Positions 1-6,859 of a stretch of 20,633 bases of DNA are shown piece after piece. Every line of letters starts with the position of its first letter. Positions within the stretch are counted from its first letter, which is position 1. The DNA is from JBAWAP01 sp049589355 (GTDB lineage: Bacteria; Chloroflexota; Anaerolineae; VGOG01). Both the position numbers and the translations under genes were made by a program. The notes below the pieces were generated by a model. That model ran no database searches. It had not been told where the DNA came from and saw only the letters and a list, made by a program, of their open reading frames with translations. The stretch covers positions 1-20,633 of the forward strand of contig JBAWAP010000138.1 in assembly GCA_049589355.1 (NCBI GenBank). Direction: 5' to 3'.

Positions 1-241
1 GGGAGAGGCATCCCGCAGCGATGAGCAACTGCCCTGGCCTCTTGGCCTCGGCCAGCTCCCGCAAGGCACCAAACGACTCCTCCTTGGCGATGTCAATGAA
101 TCCGCAGGTGTTGACGATGAGAGCCTCCGCTGAGGTCGGATCTTCAGTGGGAGCATAGCCAGCCCGTTGAAGCAGCCGGCTCATCCCTTCGGAGTCTACG
201 GTGTTCTTGCAACAGCCTAACGAAAGCAAGTAGTAGCGCAT
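1..241 (-). CDS. rimO: Ribosomal protein S12 methylthiotransferase RimO, N-terminal part (truncated by window edge)
   Basis: RimO is a radical-SAM enzyme that adds a methylthio group to an aspartate of ribosomal protein S12 in the cytoplasm. Only the first 80 residues are visible. They contain the RimO-type start of the UPF0004 domain: SLGCCKNTVDSEGM near residues 7-20 (the family motif is LGCxKNxVDSE) and NTCGFIDIAKEES near residues 44-56. These supply the first two cluster cysteines. The VDSE and IDxAKEES forms separate RimO from its tRNA-modifying relative MiaB. The ATG at 241 is chosen because the conserved N-terminus begins directly after it. The gene lies 23 nt downstream of the DNA glycosylase stop and reads in the same direction, so it is probably the last visible gene of a rodZ-glycosylase-rimO operon. 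rodZ-rimO neighbourhoods are common in bacteria. The radical-SAM core and TRAM domain would lie outside the window. Confidence 0.93.
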   Translation of the reverse strand, partial: MRYYLLSLGCCKNTVDSEGMSRLLQRAGYAPTEDPTSAEALIVNTCGFIDIAKEESFGALRELAEAKRPGQLLIAAGCLS

Positions 242-264
242 CTCATTTCGATCTACTCCGGGTT

Positions 265-1038
265 TTATGAGGCAGAGGAACTCGGGGGAACTCGGAGGAA
301 CTCAGGGAATTCTTCTGGAGAGCTGTGAGTAGTTACGGCACTTCTCTCACATTCCCCTGCAACGGGGCAGGTGGCGCATTTCTCTCGGCGGCAGTAGTCC
401 TTACCCAACCTCACCAGCGCGGATTCGAAATCGGCGAAGCTCCAGCCCGGCAAGGCCTGCCTTTTCCACACCGACCTGAGCTCGCTCAAGACCTCCCTTC
501 GTTCGTCCGCTTGAATGAGCCCCAGATTCCGGGCCGTCATCACCGCCAGGTCCTGGGGCAGTGGGTCGGCCTTCTCCCAGACATCGCGCAGTTCCCTCAG
601 GAAGATGTTCACCGTCACCGGGCCGATGCCCCTGCCTAGCCCCATCAGCTTCTGCTCCAGGTCGTGGGGGCTTTGCGCCTGAGCGTGCAGCACGTTCAGG
701 TCGCCGTCGAACCTTTCTTTCAGGGCCGCCATGACCTCCAGCAGCTTGGTGGCGGTCTTGAAGTCGTAGCGGACGTAGCCTCCCAGGTCCAGGAACAGAA
801 CCAGACCATCCCACCCGGCCTTCAGGATCCGATCCGGGCTCAACACCCCGTTCCTCTCGAACTCTCGGTAGGTGTTGTTAGCGATGGTCTCCGAGATCCT
901 GGCCCCGTAGAGGATGGAGGCCAGGAACCACTTGAAGACCTCCTGTGAATCCCCCTGGTCAAGGTGGATCCCCAGGGCGACCGAGAACCGTCCTCCCATC
1001 CTGTCCAGAAGTGCTCTGATCAACTCCTTCTCATCCAT
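265..1038 (-). CDS. HhH-GPD family DNA glycosylase (endonuclease III-like) with a C-terminal Fe-S-type cysteine cluster
   Basis: This 257-aa protein probably excises damaged bases in base-excision repair. The helix-hairpin-helix is GLGRGIGPVTVNIFLREL (residues 133-150). It is followed by the glycosylase aspartate region PLPQDLAVM, with D163 in the catalytic position. Four cysteines near the C-terminus (C216, C221, C224, C230) resemble the endonuclease III 4Fe-4S loop, but the spacing is 4-2-5 rather than the usual 6-2-5. The hairpin position normally holding the lyase lysine (LPGVGRKTA) has no lysine here. A monofunctional glycosylase is therefore more likely than a bifunctional lyase. The last 20 or so residues are Pro/Ser/Glu-rich and derive from a 10-bp tandem repeat. 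It lies between rodZ and rimO on the same strand. The exact substrate cannot be read from the sequence. Confidence 0.8.
   Translation of the reverse strand: MDEKELIRALLDRMGGRFSVALGIHLDQGDSQEVFKWFLASILYGARISETIANNTYREFERNGVLSPDRILKAGWDGLVLFLDLGGYVRYDFKTATKLLEVMAALKERFDGDLNVLHAQAQSPHDLEQKLMGLGRGIGPVTVNIFLRELRDVWEKADPLPQDLAVMTARNLGLIQADERREVLSELRSVWKRQALPGWSFADFESALVRLGKDYCRREKCATCPVAGECERSAVTTHSSPEEFPEFLRVPPSSSAS
277..311. repeat. 10-bp tandem repeat inside the 3' end of the DNA glycosylase gene
   Basis: The unit GGAACTCGGG repeats about 3.5 times with a period of 10 (277-286, 287-296, 297-306, 307-311), with one or two changes per copy. Because 10 is not a multiple of 3, each copy is read in a different frame in the minus-strand gene. 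A change of one unit would alter the C-terminal tail and stop codon, but not the catalytic domain. Confidence 0.7.
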
Positions 1039-1079
1039 AACTCGCCCTTGCCGAACTGTCTGTCAACCAATGCCTAGCG

Positions 1080-1116
1080 GATTAACGGATACGTCCGCCG
1101 CGCCTATCCGTTAATC
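1080..1116. repeat. Inverted repeat between rodZ and the DNA glycosylase gene
   Basis: A perfect 12-bp stem, GATTAACGGATA at 1080-1091 and TATCCGTTAATC at 1105-1116, is separated by a 13-base GC-rich loop. A third partial copy of ATCCGTT lies at about 1126-1132. Neither strand has a T-run after the stem, so it is not a standard intrinsic terminator. It could be a weak attenuator between rodZ and the glycosylase gene, or a protein-binding operator. Confidence 0.6.
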
Positions 1117-1153
1117 TGTTACCACATCCGTTGACCAATCTCATCTTCAACGC

Positions 1154-2125
1154 TTAGGGAGCGGCAGTGGGTGTGATCGTGGGAGTTGCTGTAGCCTCAG
1201 GTGGGGTGGGCGTGGGGGTGACTCCCTCCACGAACCATTCCACGTCCACCACCTTGCCCCTTTCCCCCAGGAGGCCCAAGGGTTCGCCGTTGACGGTGGC
1301 TTCCACACCACCGGCGTTGCCACAGCGCAAGGCGATACTCTCTCGCCCGCGCCAGGTATGCGTTGTGCCTTCCTCCAGGGAGCCCGCGAAAACCTCTTGC
1401 CCATCCACGACAACCCGCAGCCAGGAATACTCGACGATTCTCAGCTCGACCTCCACGCCAGCGGAAACCCTGGGCGTGAGGGTGCCGGTGGGCGCACTGG
1501 TTCTGGTGGGAACGCTGGTGGGGGTGGAGGTGGAGGTAGGCGAGACGACGACTGCGACGGTGGGCATGGCAGTAGATGTGGCAGTGGGCATTTCGATGGG
1601 CATGGCGGTAGGCATCGTAGTGGGCGTCGCTGTCGAGGTGGCCGGGGGCAGTATGATTTCTTCGGAGGTGGTGACAGTAGGCGATGGGGTGGCGGTGGCA
1701 ATGGCTCGCCCTGATGACAACCGGGCCCTAACTATAGGGGGAAGGTAGTGCCAGGCGGCCCAAGACCCAAAGGCTAGGAGCGCCACGATGAGCAGGGCGC
1801 CAATCACTAGGTCGGGCGTCAGCCAGGAGGGCGCGGCCAGGGAGATGTCCATCGGCTCGAAGAAGCCAGGCTTTGCCGAAGCTGCCTTGCCCTTGACGTC
1901 TCGTCCTTCGTAAAGGGCTAGCACCTCTTCGGGGTCGAGCCCCAGATACAAAGCGTAGTTGCGCAGAAACCCTTTGACGTAAGCTTCCGCAGGCAAGGCC
2001 GTGTAGTCTTCCTCCTCCAGGGCCTTAAGAAACTTCTGCCGTATTCGCGTGGCCTCTTCGACCTGCTCCAGGGAGACCCCCTTTTGTTGGCGCGCCTCCT
2101 GTAGCAACTGACCAACATCGCCCAT
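1154..2125 (-). CDS. rodZ: RodZ-like cytoskeletal/cell-shape protein (HTH_25, one TM helix, DUF4115)
   Basis: RodZ links MreB filaments to the elongation machinery at the cytoplasmic membrane. From the ATG at 2125 the protein has 323 aa. A cytoplasmic helix-turn-helix of the RodZ type spans about residues 3-75 (GQLLQEARQQKGVSLEQVE, ending AYVKGFLRNYALYLGLDP). One membrane helix lies at about 106-128. A Thr/Ser/Pro/Met-rich extracytoplasmic linker spans about 143-218. A DUF4115-type beta domain follows at about 222-300, and a second TPTP tail ends the protein. The ATG at 2125 is preferred over the GTG at 2128 because AGGAGG at 2134-2139 then sits 8 bases upstream. It is the first gene of the minus-strand group ending in rimO, and a strong promoter lies upstream at 2176-2204. 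The linker's low complexity creates long spurious open frames on the opposite strand. Confidence 0.88.
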   Translation of the reverse strand: MGDVGQLLQEARQQKGVSLEQVEEATRIRQKFLKALEEEDYTALPAEAYVKGFLRNYALYLGLDPEEVLALYEGRDVKGKAASAKPGFFEPMDISLAAPSWLTPDLVIGALLIVALLAFGSWAAWHYLPPIVRARLSSGRAIATATPSPTVTTSEEIILPPATSTATPTTMPTAMPIEMPTATSTAMPTVAVVVSPTSTSTPTSVPTRTSAPTGTLTPRVSAGVEVELRIVEYSWLRVVVDGQEVFAGSLEEGTTHTWRGRESIALRCGNAGGVEATVNGEPLGLLGERGKVVDVEWFVEGVTPTPTPPEATATPTITPTAAP

Positions 2126-2175
2126 CACTTTCTCCTCCTATGAAGTTACTAGCGAATACAAGTCCGCTAAGCGCT

Positions 2176-2204
2176 ATTATACCTTACTTTGCCTTAATAG
2201 GCAA
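2176..2204 (-). promoter_or_regulatory. Sigma-70 type promoter for rodZ
   Basis: On the minus strand, TTGCCT (2199-2204) is followed by a 17-base spacer and then a perfect TATAAT (2176-2181). This places a transcript start about 40 bases before the rodZ ribosome-binding site. Confidence 0.72.
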
Positions 2205-2242
2205 TAATCAGCCTGCAAGCGGTTGGTTGCTGCGGAGCCGAT

Positions 2243-2271
2243 TTGAGCTTTTTGCCATTTTGGTGTATCAT
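2243..2271 (+). promoter_or_regulatory. Possible promoter for rplI
   Basis: TTGAGC (2243-2248), a 17-base spacer and TATCAT (2266-2271) lie 34 bases before the L9 start and are divergent from the rodZ promoter. A nearby TACAAT (2272-2277) is an alternative -10 with no well-spaced -35. The match is moderate only. Confidence 0.4.
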
Positions 2272-2304
2272 TACAATAGACTGAAGATAGAAAGCGGGGA
2301 TGCC

Positions 2305-2754
2305 ATGAAGATATTCTTGACCCAAGATGTGGAGAAACTAGGCAGAGCCGGCGAGATCAAAACAGTAGCCGATGGCTATGCGCGTAACTTCCTGATCCCT
2401 CGGGGTATGGCTATGCTGGCCACGGAAGGCACTATGACACAGGCTAGATTGCAGGGCAAGGCAGAGGCCAAACGTCAACGGCTAGCCGAAGAGGAGGCCG
2501 CGTCCCTGGCTGAGATTCTGTGGCAACTAACGCTGACCTTCAAGGCCAAGGCCGGGGAGAAGAACAGGCTCTATGGTTCTATAACTAGTAGTGACATCGT
2601 GGAGGCCCTTGAGCGCGAGACAGGGCGCGCTTTCGACAAGCGCAAGGTACAGCTCACCGGACCCATCCGCGAATTAGGCGTCCATCAAGTCCCCATTAAG
2701 CTGATGACCGATGTGACTCCTGAGATCACAGTGGTCGTTGAGCGAGAGGAATAG
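2305..2754 (+). CDS. rplI: 50S ribosomal protein L9
   Basis: L9 is a structural protein of the large ribosomal subunit and helps keep frame during translation. The start MKIFLTQDVEKLGRAGEIK and the following VADGYARNFLIPRGMA are the conserved N-terminal 23S-binding domain. The long central helix with many Lys/Arg/Glu/Ala residues and the C-terminal domain (SITSSDIVEAL, IRELGVHQVPIKL) follow. The length of 149 aa is typical of the family. The open frame extends upstream to 2140, but the conserved start is the ATG at 2305, with GCGGGGA just upstream. The small zinc-ribbon gene begins 18 bases after the stop and is probably co-transcribed. Confidence 0.96.
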   Translation: MKIFLTQDVEKLGRAGEIKTVADGYARNFLIPRGMAMLATEGTMTQARLQGKAEAKRQRLAEEEAASLAEILWQLTLTFKAKAGEKNRLYGSITSSDIVEALERETGRAFDKRKVQLTGPIRELGVHQVPIKLMTDVTPEITVVVEREE

Positions 2755-2772
2755 CCAGGAGGAAGAGTAGCG

Positions 2773-3132
2773 ATGGCAAACGAGTCGGACGAAGGCTACA
2801 ACAAGCATGAGCTCATCAAGCATTTGATAGCTAGCATCCCTTGCGCTATTTGCCAGCACCACTATGAAGCAAGCGACGTCCAGATAGTTGATCATCGCGA
2901 TGAGATCTGGGTCATGGCTGTGAAATGCAACCACTGTGGCACTCAGGGCTTGATCTTCGCCATGATAAAAGGGGGAGAGAAGCCGGAAATCGTCAGCGAG
3001 CTTACAGCCCAGGAGCGGGCCAAGTTCCGCGAGATGCCTCAGATTGATGCCGACGATCTCCTCGATGTCCACGAGTTCCTCAGGGATTTCGAAGGCGATT
3101 TCGTAAGTCTCCTCGAAGACACAACAAGGTAA
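2773..3132 (+). CDS. Small zinc-ribbon-like protein of unknown function
   Basis: This 119-aa acidic cytoplasmic protein carries two CxxC pairs: CAIC near residues 24-27 and CNHC near residues 57-60. Between them are residues predicted to form beta strands (VQIVDHRDEIWVMAVK). This is the pattern of a zinc ribbon. The C-terminal third is charged and helical, with no motif I recognise. A good ribosome-binding site, AGGAGG at 2757-2762, sits 10 bases before the ATG. The gene follows rplI by 18 bases and probably shares its transcript. A role in binding nucleic acid or protein is possible, but nothing more specific can be claimed. Confidence 0.75.
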   Translation: MANESDEGYNKHELIKHLIASIPCAICQHHYEASDVQIVDHRDEIWVMAVKCNHCGTQGLIFAMIKGGEKPEIVSELTAQERAKFREMPQIDADDLLDVHEFLRDFEGDFVSLLEDTTR

Positions 3133-3209
3133 CAGTTCGCTATTCCTGCCTCCCTGGCTTTATGATTCAGTTGATAGCACGAGTGCCTCTCAGTGCCTAA
3201 GGCCAAATA

Positions 3210-3243
3210 ACCTCGTCGTGGCAGTACAAGGCGAGGTATTTTT
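3210..3243 (+). terminator. Possible terminator after the rplI / zinc-ribbon pair
   Basis: A 6-bp stem, ACCTCG (3210-3215) with CGAGGT (3232-3237), has a 16-base loop and is followed by ATTTTT. The stem is short and the loop long, so this is a weak candidate. The rest of the 209-bp gap before hutH shows no gene. Confidence 0.4.
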
Positions 3244-3341
3244 ATCTCGGAGAATCATCGGTGGGATGCAGTGTCTCCAGACGTTGTACACGGCTCGCGA
3301 AGTCATAGCCTTATCCTAGCCTCAACGAGGAGGAGCTTCCA

Positions 3342-4907
3342 ATGAAAACGATAAGTCTTGATGGCGAAAGCTTGACCATCGAAGATGTGGTAGCTGTGGC
3401 TAAGAGCTGGGTGGCCCCTGAGGGAATACACGTCAATATTGCTACCAAGGCCCAGGAGAAGATCGAACGAGCCCGGCGGGTCGTGGAGGATTTCATAGAG
3501 CAAGGCGAGATCATCTATGGCGTTACCACTGGGTTTGGCGCTTTCAAAGACAAGATAATCTCGCCGAGTCAGACGGAAGAGCTCCAGCGCAACATGCTCA
3601 TGAGCCACGCTGTGGGGGTGGGCGATCCCTTCGATCAGGCTACAGTGCGGGCCCTAATGCTCATCCGGGCCAATACTCTGGCCAAGGGGCACTCAGGCAT
3701 ACGGTTGGAGACCCTCGAAGCTTTGCTAGCTTTAGTCAACCGAGGGGTACATCCTGTCATCCCTGCCAAGGGTTCCCTGGGTGCTAGTGGTGATTTGGCC
3801 CCCTTAGCTCACATGTCGCTTGTCCTCATCGGCGAGGGAGAGGCCTTCTATCAAGGGGAGAGACTGCCTGGCGCGGAGGCCCTGCGCCGAGCCGGTCTCG
3901 CCCCCATCGAACTGGGGGCTAAGGAGGGCTTGGCTCTGACCAACGGCACAGCGGTGATGACGGCCATTGGTGCTCTGACCACCTGGTGGTCAGAGCGTCT
4001 GAGTCACATCGCCGACATTGCTGGGGCTTTGAGTCTGGAAGCCCTGCACGGCATGCCCTGGGCTTTCGACGAGCGCATCCACGCCGTCCGCCCTCATCGC
4101 CATCAGATAGATTGTGCTGCCTACCTTCGTCGGCTCATCGAAGGAAGCGAATACCTTCGTTCCCACGATTCCTCTCATGTACAGGACGCCTATACCCTCC
4201 GTTGCATCCCTCAGGTACACGGCGCTGTGCGCGCTGCCATCTCCCACGCCCGTCAGGTGATCGAGACAGAGCTGAATTCTGCTACCGATAATCCCCTTCT
4301 TTTCTTCGAAGATGACGGTAAAGCCGCTTGTATCTCAGGGGGCAACTTCCACGGCGAGCCGGTGGCCCTGGTTATGGATTACCTGGCCATAGCCTTGGCC
4401 GAATTGGGCAACATCTCCGAACGGCGTTTGGCCCGGCTCCTGGACGAGACCAGCAACCAGGGCACATTGCCGGCCTTCCTCATCAAGCGAGGGGGCTTGA
4501 ATTCGGGTTTCATGATGACCCAGTATACAGCGGCAGCCTTGGCTTCGGAGAACAAGATCCTGGCCCATCCGGCCAGTGCCGATACCATCCCCACCTCGGC
4601 CAACATCGAGGATCACGTCAGCATGGGATGCACCGCTGCCCGCAAGGCGCGGGAGGTGTTAGAGAACACAGAGAGCATACTGGCGATTGAGCTTTTTGCC
4701 GCCGCCCAGGGCATAGACTTCCGGCGGGAGATGATAGGTGGGGATCCTCACCTCGGAAAAGGGACCACCGTCGCCTACCAGTTGATTCGACAGCGGGTGC
4801 CTTTCCTGGAGCAGGACGCTATCATGTATCCCTACATTGAGACCATGCGTGAACTGGTTAGGAGTGGGGAATTGGTGCAGGCAGTGGATGGGGCGATAGG
4901 GGGATGA
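3342..4907 (+). CDS. hutH: Histidine ammonia-lyase
   Basis: HutH deaminates L-histidine to urocanate and ammonia, the first step of histidine degradation, in the cytoplasm. The 521-aa length is normal. The MIO cofactor-forming Ala-Ser-Gly lies at residues 148-150, in GSLGASGDLAPLAHMSL. The catalytic tyrosine region is IYGVTTGFGAF, with Y59. QRNMLMSHAVGVGDP near residues 82-96 has the Ser-His pair found in histidine-specific members. The C-terminal part contains LAIELFAAAQGIDFRRE. AGGAGG at 3328-3333 sits 8 bases before the ATG. No other hut gene is near, so it is transcribed alone or with the preceding pair. A tyrosine/phenylalanine ammonia-lyase is an alternative within the family, but histidine is favoured. 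Confidence 0.93.
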   Translation: MKTISLDGESLTIEDVVAVAKSWVAPEGIHVNIATKAQEKIERARRVVEDFIEQGEIIYGVTTGFGAFKDKIISPSQTEELQRNMLMSHAVGVGDPFDQATVRALMLIRANTLAKGHSGIRLETLEALLALVNRGVHPVIPAKGSLGASGDLAPLAHMSLVLIGEGEAFYQGERLPGAEALRRAGLAPIELGAKEGLALTNGTAVMTAIGALTTWWSERLSHIADIAGALSLEALHGMPWAFDERIHAVRPHRHQIDCAAYLRRLIEGSEYLRSHDSSHVQDAYTLRCIPQVHGAVRAAISHARQVIETELNSATDNPLLFFEDDGKAACISGGNFHGEPVALVMDYLAIALAELGNISERRLARLLDETSNQGTLPAFLIKRGGLNSGFMMTQYTAAALASENKILAHPASADTIPTSANIEDHVSMGCTAARKAREVLENTESILAIELFAAAQGIDFRREMIGGDPHLGKGTTVAYQLIRQRVPFLEQDAIMYPYIETMRELVRSGELVQAVDGAIGG

Positions 4908-4908
4908 C

Positions 4909-4983
4909 TGTTCACCTGCTCCCGCTGGACTAGAGTCCAGCGAGAGCAGTGGACTAGCGTCCACTGCGAGCACAGGGTGAACA
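4909..4983. repeat. Compact palindromic element able to fold as a three-way junction
   Basis: The outer stem TGTTCACC (4909-4916) plus TGCTC (4917-4921) pairs with GAGCA (4968-4972) and GGTGAACA (4976-4983), with a CAG bulge. Inside are two adjacent perfect 9-bp hairpins: CGCTGGACT/AGTCCAGCG (4923-4942) and GCAGTGGAC/GTCCACTGC (4946-4967). The two hairpins share the core GGACTAGNGTCC. They differ outside it in ways that keep base-pairing. The element fills almost all of the gap between the convergent hutH and cas6 stops. There is no T-run, so it is not an ordinary terminator. Confidence 0.8.
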
Positions 4984-4992
4984 AATACATAA

Positions 4993-6000
4993 TCAGCTTA
5001 TCACAAAGGTACCACACCCAAAGTGGGTTTGCTTTCCGATGTGGAGGATAGATGCCAACTCAAGATAAGGGATGATGGGATGGGGGATAGACGGAAAGGT
5101 TTGTGTGCCTATCCAACGCCCTGGCCAAGTCTTGGGGGCCGGCTTGAGCCTTTTATGATGAACGGGAATGCGGGAGGCCTGTTCCATAACAGCCTGGAAG
5201 GATGCCTGTTCCTCCGCGCTCAAAACATCCCACACATCGTCGGGCTTGTGGTGTTTGCCCGGCAATAGTAGACTCATCCGGGCTATCAAGGACTCCAGTA
5301 TACTCTGTAAGGTTGGCACTTGATGAGCAGGTGTTCTATTTCGATCACGTCGTCGGTCAGTTTGGTCTTCATGGCCGGCCAAATCAAAAGGTGTTAGCCA
5401 GGTCAGACGGTCGAATATACGCTCTGGGCCTAAGTCAAAACTCAATCCTTCAGCCCATTGGACGGGGGTCGCGTGATAGCTCAGATCCAGTCGCCCGTCA
5501 CTCACGACAGGCTCCCAACGAGGTCCCCGCGCCACATAAACTGCATGGATGTCGAATCGGCCCCAGAGGACGTTCTGGCGCTGCCATTGCGGATCAGAAA
5601 CACTCCCTGCCTCCTCCAGGGCCGGCAAGATAACTTCTAGAAAAAGTCCATGATCTGCGCTCTCCCCCATCAGTTTGAGTTCCCATAGAATCAGCTCTTC
5701 CTGTCCATAGGTCTGCTTGCCCGGATAAACAAACAGTACCGCTTCAATCGGCCACGATCCTTCTGGCATCGTAGCAGGCTTTTTCTTCCCTAAAAGTGAG
5801 ATTCCACCGTATTCATCCCAGGGGGCCAGGGCTTTGTGCCAGGGACGGGCTTGATGAGTTGGAAGGCGGTTGGCAATCATGGTCCCCAGAACCAAGGAGA
5901 TCTCTGCGGATAGACATCTCGGCAACCGGACCAGCGAGCTATTGACCCGACACGCAAACAGATAACGGATGAGTTTAATAGGTTTGATAAAAGGCCACAT
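4993..6000 (-). CDS. cas6: Cas6-type CRISPR pre-crRNA processing endoribonuclease (RAMP)
   Basis: Cas6 cuts CRISPR precursor RNA within the repeat to give crRNAs. The C-terminus ends in the family's glycine-rich loop, ILHIGKQTHFGCGTF, preceded by WIGTQTFPSIP and YLELA. This is the usual Cas6 ending, in which a helix leads to GKxTxFGxG. The N-terminal half (LIRYLFACRV, later FPVYP-like VLFVYPGKQTYG) is divergent, and I cannot identify a catalytic histidine. The open frame begins at 6063. The ATG at 6000 is chosen because it gives a short 26-bp overlap with the upstream gene and a 335-aa product, but no clear ribosome-binding site is visible. It is the last gene of the three-gene minus-strand operon. 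Its presence implies that the operon's large RAMP protein uses a crRNA. A different RAMP subunit is possible but less likely. Confidence 0.72.
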   Translation of the reverse strand: MWPFIKPIKLIRYLFACRVNSSLVRLPRCLSAEISLVLGTMIANRLPTHQARPWHKALAPWDEYGGISLLGKKKPATMPEGSWPIEAVLFVYPGKQTYGQEELILWELKLMGESADHGLFLEVILPALEEAGSVSDPQWQRQNVLWGRFDIHAVYVARGPRWEPVVSDGRLDLSYHATPVQWAEGLSFDLGPERIFDRLTWLTPFDLAGHEDQTDRRRDRNRTPAHQVPTLQSILESLIARMSLLLPGKHHKPDDVWDVLSAEEQASFQAVMEQASRIPVHHKRLKPAPKTWPGRWIGTQTFPSIPHPIIPYLELASILHIGKQTHFGCGTFVIS

Positions 6001-6859
6001 AATCAACAAGCTCGTATAACAATTTGATTCGATTCTTAGGCCACTGTCGAATTCTCCAGGCATTCAGCATATCTTTGGCCTCCTGACTCAAGAACCCCAT
6101 AAATCTTCCCCAGTAAAACTGTTCCTCGCTGGTGTCCTCCAGATTCAGTAACTCGTAGAGCGACTCTTGTTCTGTGGGGCGCAAGATTGTCCGAAAGACC
6201 GCTGCCATTTCTAGCACGCTCAAGAATTCAGAAACTTCAAAGGTGAGCAATCCCTGTTGGTCCCGGGTATGGGGTTTCAGGATCTGATAGGGCGCAGAAT
6301 AGAATCGAACACGCAGTTGATCCATGGGAAACCGTGCCTCATGATGGATAGCTCTGCAGAGGACATCTCCCATACCTATCTTTTTCCCCCCTCCCGCGGT
6401 GGGAAGTACTTGGACAAGCCCCTTCAGGTCAGATCCGTGGTAGATGACGAGCTCCTGTAGCCAAGGCTTTAGCTCGCGTCTGGGCATCATCAGCAGAAAA
6501 TGGTTCTCGTCATGGACATAAGCGCCCAAGACGTGGTGATCATAAAATCCTTCACCCATTCGAAGCAACTTCGACAAGCGATTGACAAAACCCCAGATGA
6601 CGATGGATTGACGGGAGATTCTGCCCAGCTTGCGGGCTCTGGACAGAATGGCCTGGCATGATTGGCAGTAATTCTGCTCCGGGGAAGATAGACGAGGATA
6701 GAGCCAGCATCGTTGGCAAGGGCCGTCAAGAGCAGAAAAAGGCGGCCCGATCTCATCCCCAGTGGGAAAGAGATCGGGCCTGGTGGCAAGATATTCCAAG
6801 GTGGCTAACAACTCGGCGCCGGTTTGAGTACGGCGCAACCAATCAAAGCCGCTTAGCAT
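5975..6859 (-). CDS. Zinc-ribbon protein of unknown function, middle gene of the RAMP operon
   Basis: This 294-aa protein does not match a family I can name. Near residues 48-70 it has two CxxC pairs, CQRC and CQSC, separated by about 16 residues. This suggests a zinc ribbon like those found in several Cas and nucleic-acid-binding proteins. The middle contains AYVHDENHFLLMMPRREL and a Gly-rich stretch, TAGGGKKIGMGD. The last 100 residues look helical and rich in aromatic residues. No HD, GGDD, HEPN or nuclease motif is seen. Its ATG overlaps the end of the large RAMP gene by 17 bp, and its own end overlaps cas6 by 26 bp, so translation is probably coupled. A structural subunit or cofactor of the RAMP effector is a reasonable guess from position only. 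Confidence 0.75.
   Translation of the reverse strand: MLSGFDWLRRTQTGAELLATLEYLATRPDLFPTGDEIGPPFSALDGPCQRCWLYPRLSSPEQNYCQSCQAILSRARKLGRISRQSIVIWGFVNRLSKLLRMGEGFYDHHVLGAYVHDENHFLLMMPRRELKPWLQELVIYHGSDLKGLVQVLPTAGGGKKIGMGDVLCRAIHHEARFPMDQLRVRFYSAPYQILKPHTRDQQGLLTFEVSEFLSVLEMAAVFRTILRPTEQESLYELLNLEDTSEEQFYWGRFMGFLSQEAKDMLNAWRIRQWPKNRIKLLYELVDYVAFYQTY

Noticed and set aside
1167..1748. Long plus-strand open frame rich in Val/Gly (193 codons)
   Set aside because: It is antisense to the Thr/Pro-rich linker of rodZ. Low-complexity coding DNA leaves the opposite strand open, and the frame has no domain or ribosome-binding site.
4328..4690. Plus-strand 120-codon frame and minus-strand frames inside hutH
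   Set aside because: They are out-of-frame shadows of a fully conserved ammonia-lyase sequence.
4909..4983. Ordinary bidirectional terminator between hutH and cas6
   Set aside because: There is no T-run on either side, and the branched structure with two internal hairpins is unlike an intrinsic terminator.
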